Numbered from the stretch's first letter, positions 32,711-45,639 are shown. The stretch is 64,000 bases of DNA from Anthonomus grandis grandis (GCF_022605725.1 NC_065549.1:31945690-32009689); one strand, 5' to 3'. Notes: a model not told the origin generated them from the letters alone. Translations and numbers: made by a program.

Positions 32711-33440
32711 TTAATACCAATCTACAAAATGTAATTAAATCATTTAAAAATAATCCATACAAAATCATCAGTTATCTTATCTGAGGACATATAAGCCACA
32801 GATTTAGAATAAGCGAGTCATTCAAAATAAAAATAAATGACACTTTTTTACTAATACTTCAAAATCCTTAGGCCGTATTATTGATTCTGATCTTTAATGC
32901 TATGAGCATATAACTAATCAGTTAAAGAAAGCTTATAGCGGTTTTAAACTTAGCTGTAACTAAAGAAAAGTTTTATATCAAGACTTCTAAAAACTAAAAA
33001 ATTCTCAACTCAGACAAAAATCAATCAACTCTCAAAAACAATCTCTTTGTGATCTTTAGTGTTATCCAACTTGATATCAATTACTGTGATGTCTTGTATG
33101 AAATAGGCTTAAATCAAGTCGACACTAGTAGCCTTCAAAAAGGGTAAAATGTATGTCTTATTTTTGTAATCCGTTGCCAAATCCATATATTTCTTCACCT
33201 TAAGGATATAGGCGGGTTAAATATGTTTAATCGTCGAAAATTACAAAAAGTAATTAGCAGTAAGTACAATTTTGCAATTTTAAAACACCTGCATGATAAT
33301 ACAGTAAAGTACAGTTTCGAATAAATTAGACCGCCGACGGTCTCATCAATTGCCCCTACTAACTATTCTCCAACATAGAAAAGAAATTTTTAAAAGGAAA
33401 AATGTTTTTCATGTGATCTCGTCAATTCTGTATATATTTT
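32711..33440 (+). pseudogene. LINE RT C-terminal relic
   Basis: Heavily decayed plus-strand sequence with recognisable pieces: LKSLGRIIDSDL (near 32865), QLKKAYSGFKL, NYCDVLY-like sequence near 33085, and a C-terminal stretch matching LINE tails (RRKLHQI-like near 33230, FRIN near 33318). There are many stops. The orientation is opposite to the LINE immediately to the left. Confidence 0.65.
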
Positions 33441-33940
33441 AAACATTTCAATATTTACCTTATTCTTCGCTACCTTTAAAATACAAATTAAACAGATAAT
33501 ATTCTTTTGCCCGTAAAGAATAATCAAATTTATATATAAAGATTTTTTTTATTCGTAATATACATATGCATATTCATCCCAAAATTCTGTTTTTCCTCTT
33601 TCCCACTCCTCATCCCTTAATGCATTAAATATGTGTTTACAGGCCTGTTTCATGCTGCTTGTATTTATAATTTACGTTATCTAAAATTTTTATATAGAAG
33701 TTTTTTTGCACCTTGAAGCGTTATTCTTATAATTGTTAATAGGTATTTAAAAAAAAACCTTAACAGTTTCTGGCATCCTCTGAAGGCTGCGTTGACATGG
33801 CCTTTTATTTTTTAAGTATTTTTATAAATCTTATGAGAAATATCAAATTGTTTAATTTTAATATATCTATTAATATAAAACCTTAATATTTAAAAAAAAA
33901 GATACCAAAGAAAATTACAAAAAAAAATATTTTGTTTCAG

Positions 33941-34217
33941 CTCATCTCCCGACTGGTCCTTTGGCGACATGGTAGAGAAACCAGTTCAATTATTTATGTT
34001 CTGTGCTGTGTACGGGCCTTGTTCCTTAGTCTTATTGGTTTGCTATGGATATATCTACTTTGTTGCACGTGGCCATGCTAGAGCCATCCGTTCTGAACAA
34101 CAACAATCAATTTATCGACACCAAGAACATTATACCGGAGCAGTCGGTCCTCCTAGGTATGGACTTGCTTTGGCCATAACCGCTGGGCTGTTCATTGGAC
34201 TATGGATGCCCTTCCAG
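33941..34217 (+). CDS. class A G-protein-coupled receptor, internal exon (TM5 to TM6)
   Basis: A single coding exon of 92 codons between a good acceptor (TTTTGTTTCAG at 33930-33940) and donor (CCAG/GTAAAAAA at 34218). It encodes a hydrophobic helix (LFMFCAVYGPCSLVLLVCYG, about residues 18-37) with the Pro expected in TM5. A basic loop follows (ARGHARAIRSEQQQ), then a second helix (YGLALAITAGLFIGLWMPFQ) with the W-x-P of TM6. Phases are one leftover base at the start and zero at the end. There are no stops or frameshifts, unlike almost everything else here, so it is probably a live host exon. No other exon of the gene was found in the window. The receptor subtype is not recognised. Confidence 0.82.
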
Positions 34218-36029
34218 GTAAAAAAATAATTTTTATATAGCATATATTTATTTTCTTTAGGTTGAGCAGCATATTATAAATAAAACCAAAAAATTGCTTT
34301 TTATTAAATCTTAGTGATTTACAATGGCTTAGCAAATTGGTATATTCTAAGTGAAATTTATTAATTTACCAAAAACTGATAGTTATTAAAAGACTTGATA
34401 TTATAGAACCTTAATAGTTTAAGTGATTGCAATAAACTTTAACGTTCCTTAGAGTTTAGCAAAATGATGAAACTAGTAATTCTGTCAAAGAAAACGAAAT
34501 ATCGTTTAAAAATAGGGAACTTTATTTTTAAAACTGTATTAATTTATCATATCGATGTATTAACAACTGTAAAAATAGATAATTTATTTTATGATGGTAA
34601 CTATTACGGTATTTTGTAATAAATTTCTAAATAGTAATATTTTTCAGTATAGTTTGATAAGTTTCAGCATATCGAAAGTATTATCATATTACCGTATGTC
34701 ACTAAAATAAATAAAAACACTATTAAAATATATGACGTACTTGCTCCTCTCCGCGTATTATAAAGGATTCCTATGTTTATTAGGGTTTTTAATCTCATAA
34801 GATATTTTTTTGTTTATTAACGGGACATGCCCAATGGTATAAAGTATTAATATAAGATATTTAATAGAATAATAAAGCATATTAGAAACTTATAACTATG
34901 TTATTGACTTACACTAGGAATCTCTAAGAAAAAGCTTAAGCTTTAATATAGAAATCAGGAAAATATTATCGTACACATAATTATTATGCAATTCATTAAA
35001 TATTTCATAAATATGTTGTTTGATACGCCAGATCGAAGGTGCTACCAATCTACTCCGTAGTCTTATAAATCTAAATTTAAAAAATTAGCCGGTAGTTAAA
35101 CGTCCAGTTAAAATTATCTGTTCATTTCTTTACGGATTCTAGGTCAAAATAATGTCATGAAGTAGATTCGATTCACAGTTTATTAATTAAATATCTTAGA
35201 CACTTTCTTTCAATTGCATTCAATGAAGTATGCACATTATAGTAAGGAAATCTTACACAAATATTACTTTCAAGATTACCACTTATAAAAGAAATATAGA
35301 GGTTTTGAACTTTCAAATATACTTATGAAGTCCCTTTATAACTTTTAATGGAGCCTAGTAGTTTTAAGGCTTTATTAAAGCCACTTATTAGTGAAATAAA
35401 GTTTTTGGTCAGAATTTGCATCCAGTCTCTAAAATTATCAACATTTATTGTAACAACATCTATCCTTTCTCATCTATACCTTTCATATGATTACTACAAT
35501 GCTTAAAAGGATCCAATTAAGGCATATAATTATATGTAGTAATAAATTCGTACATTTTTACATGATTAGCATAAATAACTAATTTAATAATGTAGAAAAC
35601 GTGAGACAATTAATCAGTCATTGATAATAAAAATAAATAAATAAGAAAAAGATGACCATTCTGACGAACACTGCCTAATTCTGATAATCTGATTGGAGTT
35701 CTGTAGAGGCCAGGATAACAGGATATCCCCAAAACAGATGTAATTTTTTTAAAAAATACGCAATCTTATAGTTTATTCTACCATATTTGACAATTAAGTG
35801 CTAAAAATTATAGGAATATTTAGTGGAAAGTAAAGCGAAGGAGATGCTTGATTAAAAACTATGAAAGTGAGATTAAACTCCGGACAAATTTCAAAATAAT
35901 TTTCCTCATGTAACCAGGATAATTGCCACAATTAAACCTGAAGATCTATAAAACATATTTTGGCTGACGTGTGCTTATAATGTCTACAAAAAGTCTTAAT
36001 TTTACTGAGTTAGATATTACAAATAAAAT
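34218..36029. other. AT-rich sequence, probably intron of the GPCR gene
   Basis: It follows the donor at 34218 with no recognised element or exon. No open frame of note. Confidence 0.5.
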
Positions 36030-36480
36030 AAATATTAAGCTCCACCTACATCAATGACTTTACAAACATAATACCCGGCTAGTATTATATACTCGTATAA
36101 CATTATTCGTAGACGATAGCATTTATTTTCAACATTCTGACCTTTTAACGGCCATACAAATTAAAGATCTCTGGAAAAATGACAACTATTTATTTCAAAT
36201 TAAATCATAATCACTCTTTACTTCAAGCAAAAGTAAACAGTGGTCCACATAAATTAAAATCAATAAAAAACTCATATTATCTTATAAACAGATATTTATG
36301 TAGAATTTTTTAAAAGATTTTTTAATAAACTGAAGAATTTTTAGAAATCTATTTTGATCTTACTTTAAACTGGTTACAGCATGTTGATTACATTGTATCG
36401 ATTGTAAATATAGGATAAAAAATCTATAAAGAGACTGCAATAACATTATTGAAATTATCCGAGTTCCGATTCTCATATAT
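36030..36480 (+). pseudogene. LINE RT relic
   Basis: Decayed plus-strand RT with YINDFTNIIPG (36050), FVDDSIYFQHSDLLTAIQ, which is the catalytic YxDD box (36105-36160), and DLTLNWLQHVDYIV (36358-36400). Stops are frequent. It is similar in type to the relic at 32711-33440, which carries the more C-terminal part, so the two could be parts of one old insertion interrupted by other sequence. Confidence 0.6.
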
Positions 36481-37185
36481 GAGTACAATTAGGTAAGTGG
36501 TCACAGAAAAACCATTGGAAAGGCTATGCTATTATATAAGATAATTCATATTGTTTAATAAAAAATCAAAATTTCCAAGAGATATGAAGATCTTGGAAAG
36601 TGGTATATTAGAAAAATTGGCCGATTATTAGTGAAATCACAAAACATTTTTCGGTTCTCTAACAGATTGTTATAATTCTAATTAATTTTGTTTTAGTTCA
36701 ATAAACATAGAAAAATCTGTTTCTACTATTAGGTGAGTAACTGGTATTCGATTTACCTTTTTAAAATAACCAATACCAATCAATAGATAATCAAATAAAT
36801 AAGCCTGTTTATTATAACTAGCAATTTCTTCTTCAGCCTAACAGCTTTAGACTAATGACTGAAAAAGAACGAAGAGTATTTGGTCTTTATGTGTTTGCCG
36901 ATTATTTTCCCATACGAGGACTATATTTCTGTTGAGCTAAATTTACTTCTATAATTTGGCGAATGCTTAAGAAGCTTTTGAAAAAGAACCGCTAAATCAG
37001 CTGGAAGAAATTGTACAAAGACGAACTTTTGTAGAAATCCAACAAATATACGAAAAATATTATTTATTGACTTGGGTCACTCTTCCTCTTCATATTGGTC
37101 ATAAAATTTTTTTCAGTTTATTAATCAATAGAGAAAAAATACTAGAATATCGTAAGACGTAAGCACTACCCTGTTAACGTAAATA
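36481..37185. other. AT-rich sequence, nothing recognised
   Basis: No gene or repeat identified. Confidence 0.55.
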
Positions 37186-38721
37186 CAGTGCCGGTCAAAA
37201 GTGGAGAAACTTTTAATATTTTTATTTTTTACTTATTAAAACTAGTTCAAAGTAATTGTAAATAATGTTTATGGTAATATCTAGTAGTGACGAAAATAAT
37301 TAGAAAAAAAATTGAAAACAAATAACTTATTACAAAATATGCAAACAAAATTTATTTTCTCTAAGGACAAAAATGGAGAAACTTTTTATTTTTATGACAT
37401 AATTATGTTATAATACAAAATGTGGATAAAAGCACAATAATACTTTGTAGCATAACCGTTATTCTTCACAACTTCACTACACCGTCTTGGCATAGATTCA
37501 AGAAGATTGCGTATAATATCTCCGGAAATTTCACTCCATGCTTCTTTTAGGACTTGGAATAATTCGTCTTTATTTCGGATTTTATTGTCGAACTTTTTTG
37601 TCTAAGTGCTTCCACAAGTTCTCGATGGGATTTAAATCTGGACTTTGAGCTGGCCACTTCTGAACTTGAATTTGTTGAGAGGTTAGGAAATTTTTAACAA
37701 TTTTAACAAAAGTGTGCTTGGGGTCGTTATCATGCTGGAATTTCCAAATTAACGGAAAATTATCCTCGGCGTAGGGAAGCATATTATTCCTTAAGATATT
37801 TATATAATATTGGCTATTCATGATCCCATCTATTCTCACCAGTGGACCAACACCATGCCCGGAAAAACATCCCCACACCAACACATTACCGCCTCCATGT
37901 TTGATTGTGGGAATAGTGTACTTTGGGTTGAATTTTTCATTCTCGGCACGTCTAACCCATCTCATACTATCTGACCCAAATAAATTGAACTTACTTGCAT
38001 CTGAATATAAAACGTTTTTTCATTGATTATAGGTCTAATGTAAGTGTTCTTTTGCGAATCTTAAACGAATTTGTCTATTTTTCGTTGAAATGAAAGGTTT
38101 TTTTACCGGTCTCCTGGCTTTTAAGTTGGCGTCTTCGAATAGATCGAACTAAAAGGGAAATGCTGGGATATGCCTTTTTTATATCTTCGGCGGAGAAAAA
38201 TGGATTTGTTATAGAACATCGTCTAATTAGCTTGTCAGTTGCAGATGTTGTTTTTTTGGGTCTACCTGGCTTAGAGATGCTGGCAGTAGTGACTCTAGTT
38301 TGCCACAATTTGATTTGTTTACACATGACACTTTTATGAAGATCAAGTTCTCTAGCGATTGTTACTTGTTTTACTCCCGCATTGTGCTTTTCAATTATAA
38401 GTTTTTTTATTTGTTCAGATAAATTTATACCTCGAGGCATTTTTATACTAAATAGGCTTCTTCACAATCGAAAACGAACTGCTTCAAACGAGACCTATTT
38501 AATTTAAAATATTTAATACAAAAAGTTTCTCTATTTATGTCCTCAAGTAAAAAAACATTGTTTACTATTTACATTCCTGTGATAAATATTCAAACTGTTT
38601 TGGTATGAATTTATGGCTTAGGCTAAGGTAAACATTTTTAATACATGGTATCACAAAAATTTTGAATAGATTATTAAATTAGAAAATCAATTAAAAGTTT
38701 CTCTACTTTTGGCCGGCCCTG
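37186..38721 (-). mobile_element. Tc1-like transposon with IR/DR ends
   Basis: Outer ends are inverted (CAGTGCCGGTCAAAAGTGGA; reverse complement of right end CAGGGCCGGCCAAAAGTAGA) and flanked by TA (37184-37185 and 38722-38723). The GGAGAAACTTTTT-type motif recurs inside both ends (37362-37396 and, inverted, 38516-38548), about 170 bases inward. This gives the two-site inverted/direct-repeat layout known from Sleeping Beauty-type elements. Length is 1536 bp, with one broken transposase on the minus strand. Confidence 0.92.
37582..38440 (-). pseudogene. Tc1-like transposase pseudogene
   Basis: From ATG at 38440: helix-turn-helix with LSEQIKKLIIEKHNAGVKQV, a second DNA-binding part with an AT-hook-like KPGRPKKTT, and SIRRRQLKSQ, up to a frameshift at about 38080. 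The middle is broken, with SDASKFNLFGSD holding the first catalytic Asp (the usual following Glu is Ala). From 37965: GGGNVLVWGCFSGHGVGPL, the second Asp in FQHDNDPKHTF, and the Glu in SPDLNPIENLWKHLD. There are 35 residues between the Asp of HDN and that Glu. Two stops and at least one frameshift disable it. The C-terminal tail continues past 37582 in another frame. Confidence 0.9.
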
Positions 38722-39955
38722 TATATGAACTGGCGTTTGAGGAAATACGATTATGAAACTTTTTTCATAAATAGAAAAACCTCAATGCCAAAGTATACTT
38801 TAACCTCCTAACTGACGATTTTAATCTTACACTTCTACAATTCTTTTGAGTATTTGACATTAACAGGAAGGTTATGCCTTGTCCATAATACAATTTTGAT
38901 AATAACATTATTAGCAGAGCTTTGTTTACGAGATAAATTATTTTTTCTTCTTTGGGTATATCAAAGTGCCATTTTGGGTATATAATGTGATTAAGCTTAT
39001 ATGTTGGAAAAGATTTTTTATTTAATCCAAAGCAAAAGGAAAAAAATCTGATGAAGCCCATGAAAGAAGACTTAATTTTATAAGTAGATAATAAAAATTA
39101 TCCGATGGAAAAAAGCATACTACTTTAAAGGATCTAAAAAACTAATAACTAACTTCTAAATAGTTGACGAAAATAGAGTCTAAAGACTTTTAGGTCTGTT
39201 CAGGAATTATATGTTTAAAAATAAAAGTCTGAAAACAGTCAATAGTTAAATGATTATGTTAGAAAAAATACGACATAGAAAATATAGTTTTCTGCATATG
39301 AGAGTAAGAAGATTTTGATAAATATTATTATTAATTATTTATACTAAGGATTTCTAGAAAAGATAAATTAAAATCTTGGAAAGTGGCCTCGAAGGTTGTT
39401 GTGAATCATTTTTGGCTGCAAAACCTAAAAGGCCTTTCCGCTGTTTTTAATTAGAAGGTGCACGTTAATCGCCTCAAGCTAATGACAGAACAAAGGAAAT
39501 TTCTTCCTCATTTTAAAAGGGAGAGTATTTATGGTGGAGCGCCTGTTATTTCCAGGTCTTTTGTGCGTATTTTTTAAATACTTTAAAAAGTTAGTAGTTA
39601 AGTAAAAACCTTTTGGAAAATATGATTATAAATTGATAATAAATCTGTTTTTTTTATGGTTAATATCAACACTTTTATTTTTAATAATTAAAGCATTTGT
39701 TTGACTTTGCTAGTTCGTAATATAGTTTGGTTAAAATTTTAAAAAAGGTAACGCCAAAGAAGGAATATTTTTTGAATACAATTATTTTTTAAACTAATGA
39801 ATAAGCTTAGTGTCTCGAATATCGATTCTAATACAGTTCTGATGTGTGTATTTTGTGCAACCGTATTTATGTACATTTTATAGTTTTAAGAGCATTTTAT
39901 TAGGAGCTTGTCATTAATAATTTGCCAATATATTAAAATGATGTAAAATTTACTC
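38722..39955. other. AT-rich sequence, nothing recognised
   Basis: No gene recognised. A 98-codon open frame at 38765-39061 (-) is Phe/Lys/Leu-rich and probably chance. Confidence 0.55.
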
Positions 39956-40353
39956 AAGGTGCCTTCGTAATATTTTTATGGCTTGGCAATAATTATTAGC
40001 AATGGCGCGGTGAGATTTTCAGAGGAATCTACGAAAACGTGCATATACGATAGTATACAGGTTGGGGAATCGCAACATTTGGGGTCGCGTATTAAAATTC
40101 TGCGGTCGCGAGAGATTTTACTTTCAAATATTTATATATACCATTTTATAACATTGAGATTAAATAATGATTCAATAACACTGACTGTAATGAGAATTAG
40201 TGAAATGTTGGCGCTCTTCTAGTGTAGTCAATTGTCAGTGTTCCGCCGTAACAAGATTTTAGTTTTTTTTAAATTTGTTTGGTAATTAATAAATCAATTA
40301 TTATGTGCAATATGTTAGTTTTATATATTTACTGTATTTTCGGATCAAAATAA

Positions 40354-42135
40354 TTGTTGGCCATAAATAAATGGCTCAACTTAAATAAGAATGGTAATGA
40401 CGCAGATGATCATGCTACAAAGTCTTCTCAGGCCTTTGTCGAGGCAGGACAAGACTTTTCCATTGGCAAACAGGCATCTAGTGTGCGAAAAAGAAAATAT
40501 GATGAGTCTTTTCTTCAATTTGGCTTTACATTTCAAAATTATAAGGGTAATGAACAACCTCTTTGTTTGATCTGCAATACATTATTGGCTTCGGAGAATA
40601 TGAAATAATCAAAATTAAAAAGACATCTTGAATCAAAGCATGTTTCGTATGTCAATAAATCAAAAGAATATTTTGAAAGACTGTTTAAGTCTATAAATAA
40701 AGAAAAGAAAATTTTTGAAAAAATTATAACCCTCAATGAAAAGTATTAACTAGCGTCATATGAAGTTTCATACAGTATTGCTAAAAATAAAATGCCGTTC
40801 ACCACTGGAAAAGAAATTGTGTTACCTACTGCTATTAAAATGGTAGAAATACTACATGGAAGAAGATTTAGCGATGATATTTAAAAAATTCCTTTGTTGA
40901 ACGACAGTGTCTAGAATATAATTTCTAATGTTAACAAGGATCAATTAGTACAACTTATTACAAGAATTAAAGAAAGCCCAACATTTTTAATTCAGTTAGA
41001 TGAAACATGATATTACTAAATTGACTCAGTTGTTAGTATATGTCAGATATGTTTATAAAGAAAGCGTGGAGAAAGTATTGTTATTTTGTCGACATATGGA
41101 AGATCATACTACAGGAAAAGACATATATTGTAAAGTTGACGAATTTTTTAAAGCAGAAGGTTTTTAATTTTTTCAAGCTACTCATCATGATCATATAACT
41201 TTTACTCACTGCCTTATTCACCGAGAGCCTCTTGCAGCAAAAAAATTAGCATCAGAATTTAACGATGTGCTTGAGGATACTGTTAAGATCATAAATGTTT
41301 TTAAGAGCCATGCTCTTTACAGCCGCTTATTTTTAAATCTCTGTAAGGATATGAATTCCAACTACATAACTTTATTATTACATGCAGAAGTAAGATGGTT
41401 GTCAAGTGGTCAAAGTTTAGGAAAATTATTGTTATTAAAGGACGAGATGGAAATAGTTTTGACCGGACGAAAATGTGAACTTATGGCTATCCAAGCTGTG
41501 TTATTTGTCAGATATTTTTGCGAAGTTAAACGATATCAACTTGTCTCTTCAAGGAAAAAATTGCGATAATATTATATATATATATATATATTTACTTCAA
41601 ATAGATAGATATATATATTTACTTCAAATCAAATATATATTATATATTTACTTCAAATGATTAAATTGAGTTTTATTAAATCCGTTCGAAATGTTTTCCA
41701 GTGTCGACAATTTTATAATCGAGAAAATTGATTGTAAAACTTTTATTGCAAAAATTACTGTAGATCACTTAAAAGCACTAGAGATACAGTTCCGTACATA
41801 TTTTATATTAAATATTGATTTCCAAAAAATAGTTTAGGTTCAAAAGCCGTTTTGGATTGGACTGACTCAAACTTAAAGCTACAATTTTAAAAAAAGCCCT
41901 TGACTGTATTCTGTATCGGCACTAGAACTGAATTTCCTACAATCGCTGATATAGCGTTAAATTTACTTCTGCCATTCAACACCACATATTTATGTGAAGT
42001 TACTTTCTCAGCTTTAACACATATATCGTTCAGCGCTAAAAAATGTTGAAGAGGTCTTACGTCCAGCAGTTTCAAACATTTCACCAAGATTTAATTTGCT
42101 ATGCAATAAAAAACAGGCACATCCATCTCATTAAA
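40354..42135 (+). pseudogene. hAT transposase pseudogene (ZBED5/SCAND3-like)
   Basis: The N-terminal piece has KRKYDESFLQFGFTF and a BED-type zinc finger (CLICNTLLASENMK, then after a stop SKLKRHLESKH). Weak middle parts follow (ATAIKMVEIL-like near 40830, SPTFLIQLDET near 40980), then FTHCLIHREPLAAKKLASEF and LLLHAEVRWLSSGQSLGKLL (41205-41430), which are signature blocks of this branch. A TA-rich simple repeat (41568-41660) interrupts the frame. The C-terminal dimerisation block survives in pieces near 41930-42130 (NISPRFNLLCNKKQAH). At least six stops or shifts are present. Confidence 0.87.
41568..41660. repeat. TA-rich simple repeat with a 14-bp unit
   Basis: Three copies of TATTTACTTCAAAT are separated by (TA)n and GATA-like runs. 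It lies inside the hAT coding region and has broken its frame. Confidence 0.85.
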
Positions 42136-42340
42136 TTTGTTACTTACATTTTAATTTAATACGTACCCCGGAACTACTTGAATATATTCGAGCGAACTAA
42201 GACGGTCAGAATCCACTTTTATTTTTGAAACTGTAATAGATACAATTTTGTAATTTTTTTATTATAGTTTTATGGGGTCGTCAAGAAACTCGCAATCAAA
42301 AATGGGGTCGTGAATGACAAAAGTTTAAGAAGCCCTGGTC

Positions 42341-43300
42341 TAGAAGATTTTTGTCCTTTGCCGATGTATTTTAAGACGAACATAATTGTCTTAAAGATAG
42401 GTTGTGTTTCATATTTGTTGGACATTTATTTAAACATACCTTATCACATTCATTATATTAAATAGTAAGTTAAGAATATCATTTAAGTTATTCTTGTTGA
42501 TATTAAATAAATAGTATAAATTCTTCAAGGCGTATTTGGTAAACTAAAAAATATATTCAGTTTAATTTTTACTATCAGCGTAGTGTGAATATGTTTGTTT
42601 TAATATGTTAAACTTATACATGACAGTTGCAAGAACTGCTTAAAACTTTTTGAAGCAGCAGAATATGGAATTGTAAGCAAAATAAATGGCTACAACTTGC
42701 GTAAAACGACATTGGAAATTTATTTAAGAGCATGTTAAAAATATAGTGAGCTGTTATTTACAATAAGGGTGGTTATACACTCTATCAATATAAATTTTTT
42801 CTTATCTAAAACCTTTTCTTTAAATTTCGTTAACTCGAAGTTTTGATAATTAATTTTTTTAAATTATCGTACATTATTAATTCGATGTATATACTACAAT
42901 AAACGTTTGTGTTTTTGTTTTATTATTATTTTTATTATTGTTGAAAAGTATTTTTAAAACTAACCATTGCTTCCGACAAGTTACCTTTAGAAATTTTAAA
43001 ATACGTCAGTTCCTAAAAAGCTTCTTTATAAAAAAAAATTAAATGATTTTTTTGCTAAAACTCGTACAACATTTGATATTTTGAAAGTAAATCTTATTTG
43101 AATGTAACTTTTAAAACTATACTAATAAAACCCATTGAAATCATTTAACAGTAAACAAAAATAAAAGCTTTTAAAAATAATTAACTTCCTAGTAAAATCT
43201 AATATTCAAACTTTTATTGTCTTAGTTTTAATTTTAGCATGACGTGACATCTTCAAACATTTTCAATTATAAACTAACAGCAATAACTGTTCTACAGACT
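42341..43300. other. AT-rich sequence, nothing recognised
   Basis: No gene or repeat family identified. Confidence 0.55.
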
Positions 43301-43690
43301 CATATACAAGATAGGTGTGTAGAAGTCTATGATGTCTGGTGATGAAGATGATGTGTGAAGCGCATTAGATCTTGGGGATTAGACTTAGTGAAGCGCATTA
43401 GACGGGATCATTATCCCGTCAGTAGGGGTCTCCAGATGTTGAGAATATCAACACTTGACTGGCTGAAAATGCCTTGGGTTTGCATGACATAAGTTGCTTC
43501 TAGGACTCTTTTTACGATGTTGGTGGAAACTTGACTTCCAGTTGTGGCTTAACCTCGCCTATGTATGACTCTCTACATTCACAGGGGATTTGATATACGC
43601 AGTTCTTGGTTTACAGTAAACATTCTGGTTTGATGTTCATTACTCAACCTCGTATGCTTGTCTTCAAACTGAAGCAAGGCAGGTTAAATT
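43301..43690 (-). pseudogene. Penelope-like element, GIY-YIG endonuclease relic
   Basis: On the minus strand, 43601-43550 reads NCVYQIPCECRESYIGE, the Cys-containing start of the GIY-YIG endonuclease domain at the C-terminus of Penelope-like retroelements. Downstream to about 43400 shifted pieces of the typical tail are visible (SCKPKAFSASQ, then a WRPLL-like end near 43425). No RT was found. The duplicated AGCGCATTAGA block at 43360 and 43394 lies just 3'. Confidence 0.65.
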
Positions 43691-45149
43691 TTCTGGAAAT
43701 CCCATGAGTAAGAAAATAATAATAAATAAAAACTTATTTATTCTTTCCTATACTCAATGACTTAAAAAAACTTAAAAGTACTTAAAATGTTGTTTATTTT
43801 TGGTTGCAAGGGTCAGTTGTCTGGTCAAACAGGCAAGTGGTAAAAAACAAAAAGAAATATGCAAATCTTGTAACCTAACCTGTCATTTCAGTAGAATTTT
43901 TTGTTTGTTCTTGTTGCTAAAATTGCTCTTGGACTCGAATAAATTTAGTCAATCATGTCAGGAGCGACTGTAATTATTTAATTATCAAAACCCATTTAAC
44001 GAAATTAAGCTATCTACATCTATTAAACTCAAAGCAATGTGTTAAAGTGATTTGCTTAAAGTCAATGAATTAGTCAGTCGGATGCTATTTCGTTCAGTTA
44101 CAAAAAAAACTGTTCTCTTCACAGAACTATTAAGTGCAGTCTATACAAAGTACTGTTTGGTTCTAACCTAGAAGTTGAGTCAGAAGAAGAAAATTCAATT
44201 CATCAATTAGAATTATATCTTAATACAGAAAGATGAGTTATTATTCTAAGAGAAGAATCATTTGATGCAATCATTTAATTGCAGAAATATATTATAATAA
44301 TTCGATTAATAGAGGACCTCGCAATCATGATGAACTTAAGTGAATTAAATGAAGATAGAAACAAAACGCAAGAAGCTATGATGTGTCAGTATTGATTACA
44401 AAAATGGAATTTTTTAGCTTGGAACTGCAGTCGGTAAAATAAAAGGATGCTATAATCATCCTGATGTAATACCCGCACAAGTGCCGGATAAGTTTATATA
44501 CTATCAAAGAAGCAATGCCTAACAAATTGGTGTGTGTGCTTTAAAAAAATAAGTTTCAGGTATCACAGCGCATAATAATAATTAATAAATCACATCATTT
44601 AGTTATATATTACGAATTGGTGCCCTATCAGAATCAATTTTTTTTAAATTAAGTTTTTGTTATTTTAATTTTTCATTTTACTAAAATATATTTTAGTTTT
44701 TAGATATATCTAACATAAATTAGATCATTATTATACTAACTTTGTTTTCGAAAAAGCCAGGTTTGTCTAATAATCAATGTATAAGTAATGGATTAGGCTT
44801 AGGCTAGTTTATTTAAGACTTATGTAAAGTTTTAACAGAATATAGAATATGAAAATGTTAGAAGAAATGTTAGATGAAAAAGTAAGAACATAAAATTTGT
44901 AATAAAATACGAATTTTTTTGCTTGAAATAAACCAACCATTTTAAATTTGTCTATTTTATTTCAATAATATAATAAAAACTATATATGTCTTTTCTCTAT
45001 TTATTTTAAACATATTTGTTTAAAATAAATAGAGTCACAAACACAATATTGTCACAAACATTGGCAATGTTGACATTAAAAAGTAAAGAAATTAGGTGAA
45101 TAAAAGGATTTAAATAACAAGATTAATATCTTAAAAAAAAGTATAATTA
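43691..45149. other. AT-rich sequence, nothing recognised
   Basis: No domain recognised. 44080-44500 looks slightly like decayed coding sequence on the plus strand (runs of Glu/Asn/Leu codons), but no family is evident. Confidence 0.5.
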
Positions 45150-45460
45150 TAAGTCAGTGCTTTTTTTTGAAGTAAGTCGAGTGTTTCATAAGATATTAAA
45201 TTAAAATTTGGGGTGAGGGGGTTTTTTGGAACGAGAAATTGAAATCCGTTCACGGATTCGCTATACCTTGCAGAGGGCGCCACCTGTGGTAGGTTGCATG
45301 TGTTAAAAATACCAAAACTTTTTTGTACCCTGTATAATAAAGTTCTAGTAAAAAATTCTAATTATCCAATCTTTTCTTGTAAAAAAAGTATTCTTGGTAA
45401 ATGTCGGCCTGAGAATCCGTTTATGAAATATCTTACTTTTAAAATCTAAATACATTTTAA
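45150..45460. repeat. ~300-bp repeat, left copy (inverted relative to 49505)
   Basis: Collinear, inverted match to 49505-49795, including GTGGCGCCCTC-type and GGTATAGCGAATC-type blocks on the opposite strand, CTTACTTTTAAAATC, and GTCGGCCTGAGAATCCGTTT. Inside it TTTTTGTACCCTGTA (45326-45340) looks like a mariner-type end. Confidence 0.8.
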
Positions 45461-45639
45461 AAGTTAATAAAATAAACGTAAAATATTTTTCTAAATTAAT
45501 GCTAAATTACTTATTATAATAAAATCTTATAATAATGATCCTAAATTATTTGTTCTACGTAACTTCCATTCATTTATATACACATACGAGCTCTCTTTAT
45601 TAAAGAAAATCTAAGGCTTTGTATAAAATATTTGGTTTC

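Larger units (their letters stand above)
39956..42340 (+). mobile_element. hAT transposon relic (ZBED/SCAND3-like)
   Basis: The right end is clear: the reverse complement of 42300-42340 reads CAGGGCTTCTTAAACTTTTG, like hAT ends of this branch, followed by a GACCCCA-rich stretch. The left end is uncertain. CAAGGTGCCTTCGTAATATTT at 39955 is a weak inverted match, and GGGGTCGCG-rich sequence at 40068-40110 mirrors the right subterminal sequence. No convincing 8-bp duplication was found. The transposase frame is broken in many places. Confidence 0.75.

Noticed and set aside
29907..32714. Several plus-strand open frames (for example 29907-30212, 31061-31367, 32415-32714)
   Set aside because: They are shadows of the GC-rich minus-strand LINE; no domain in the plus frames.
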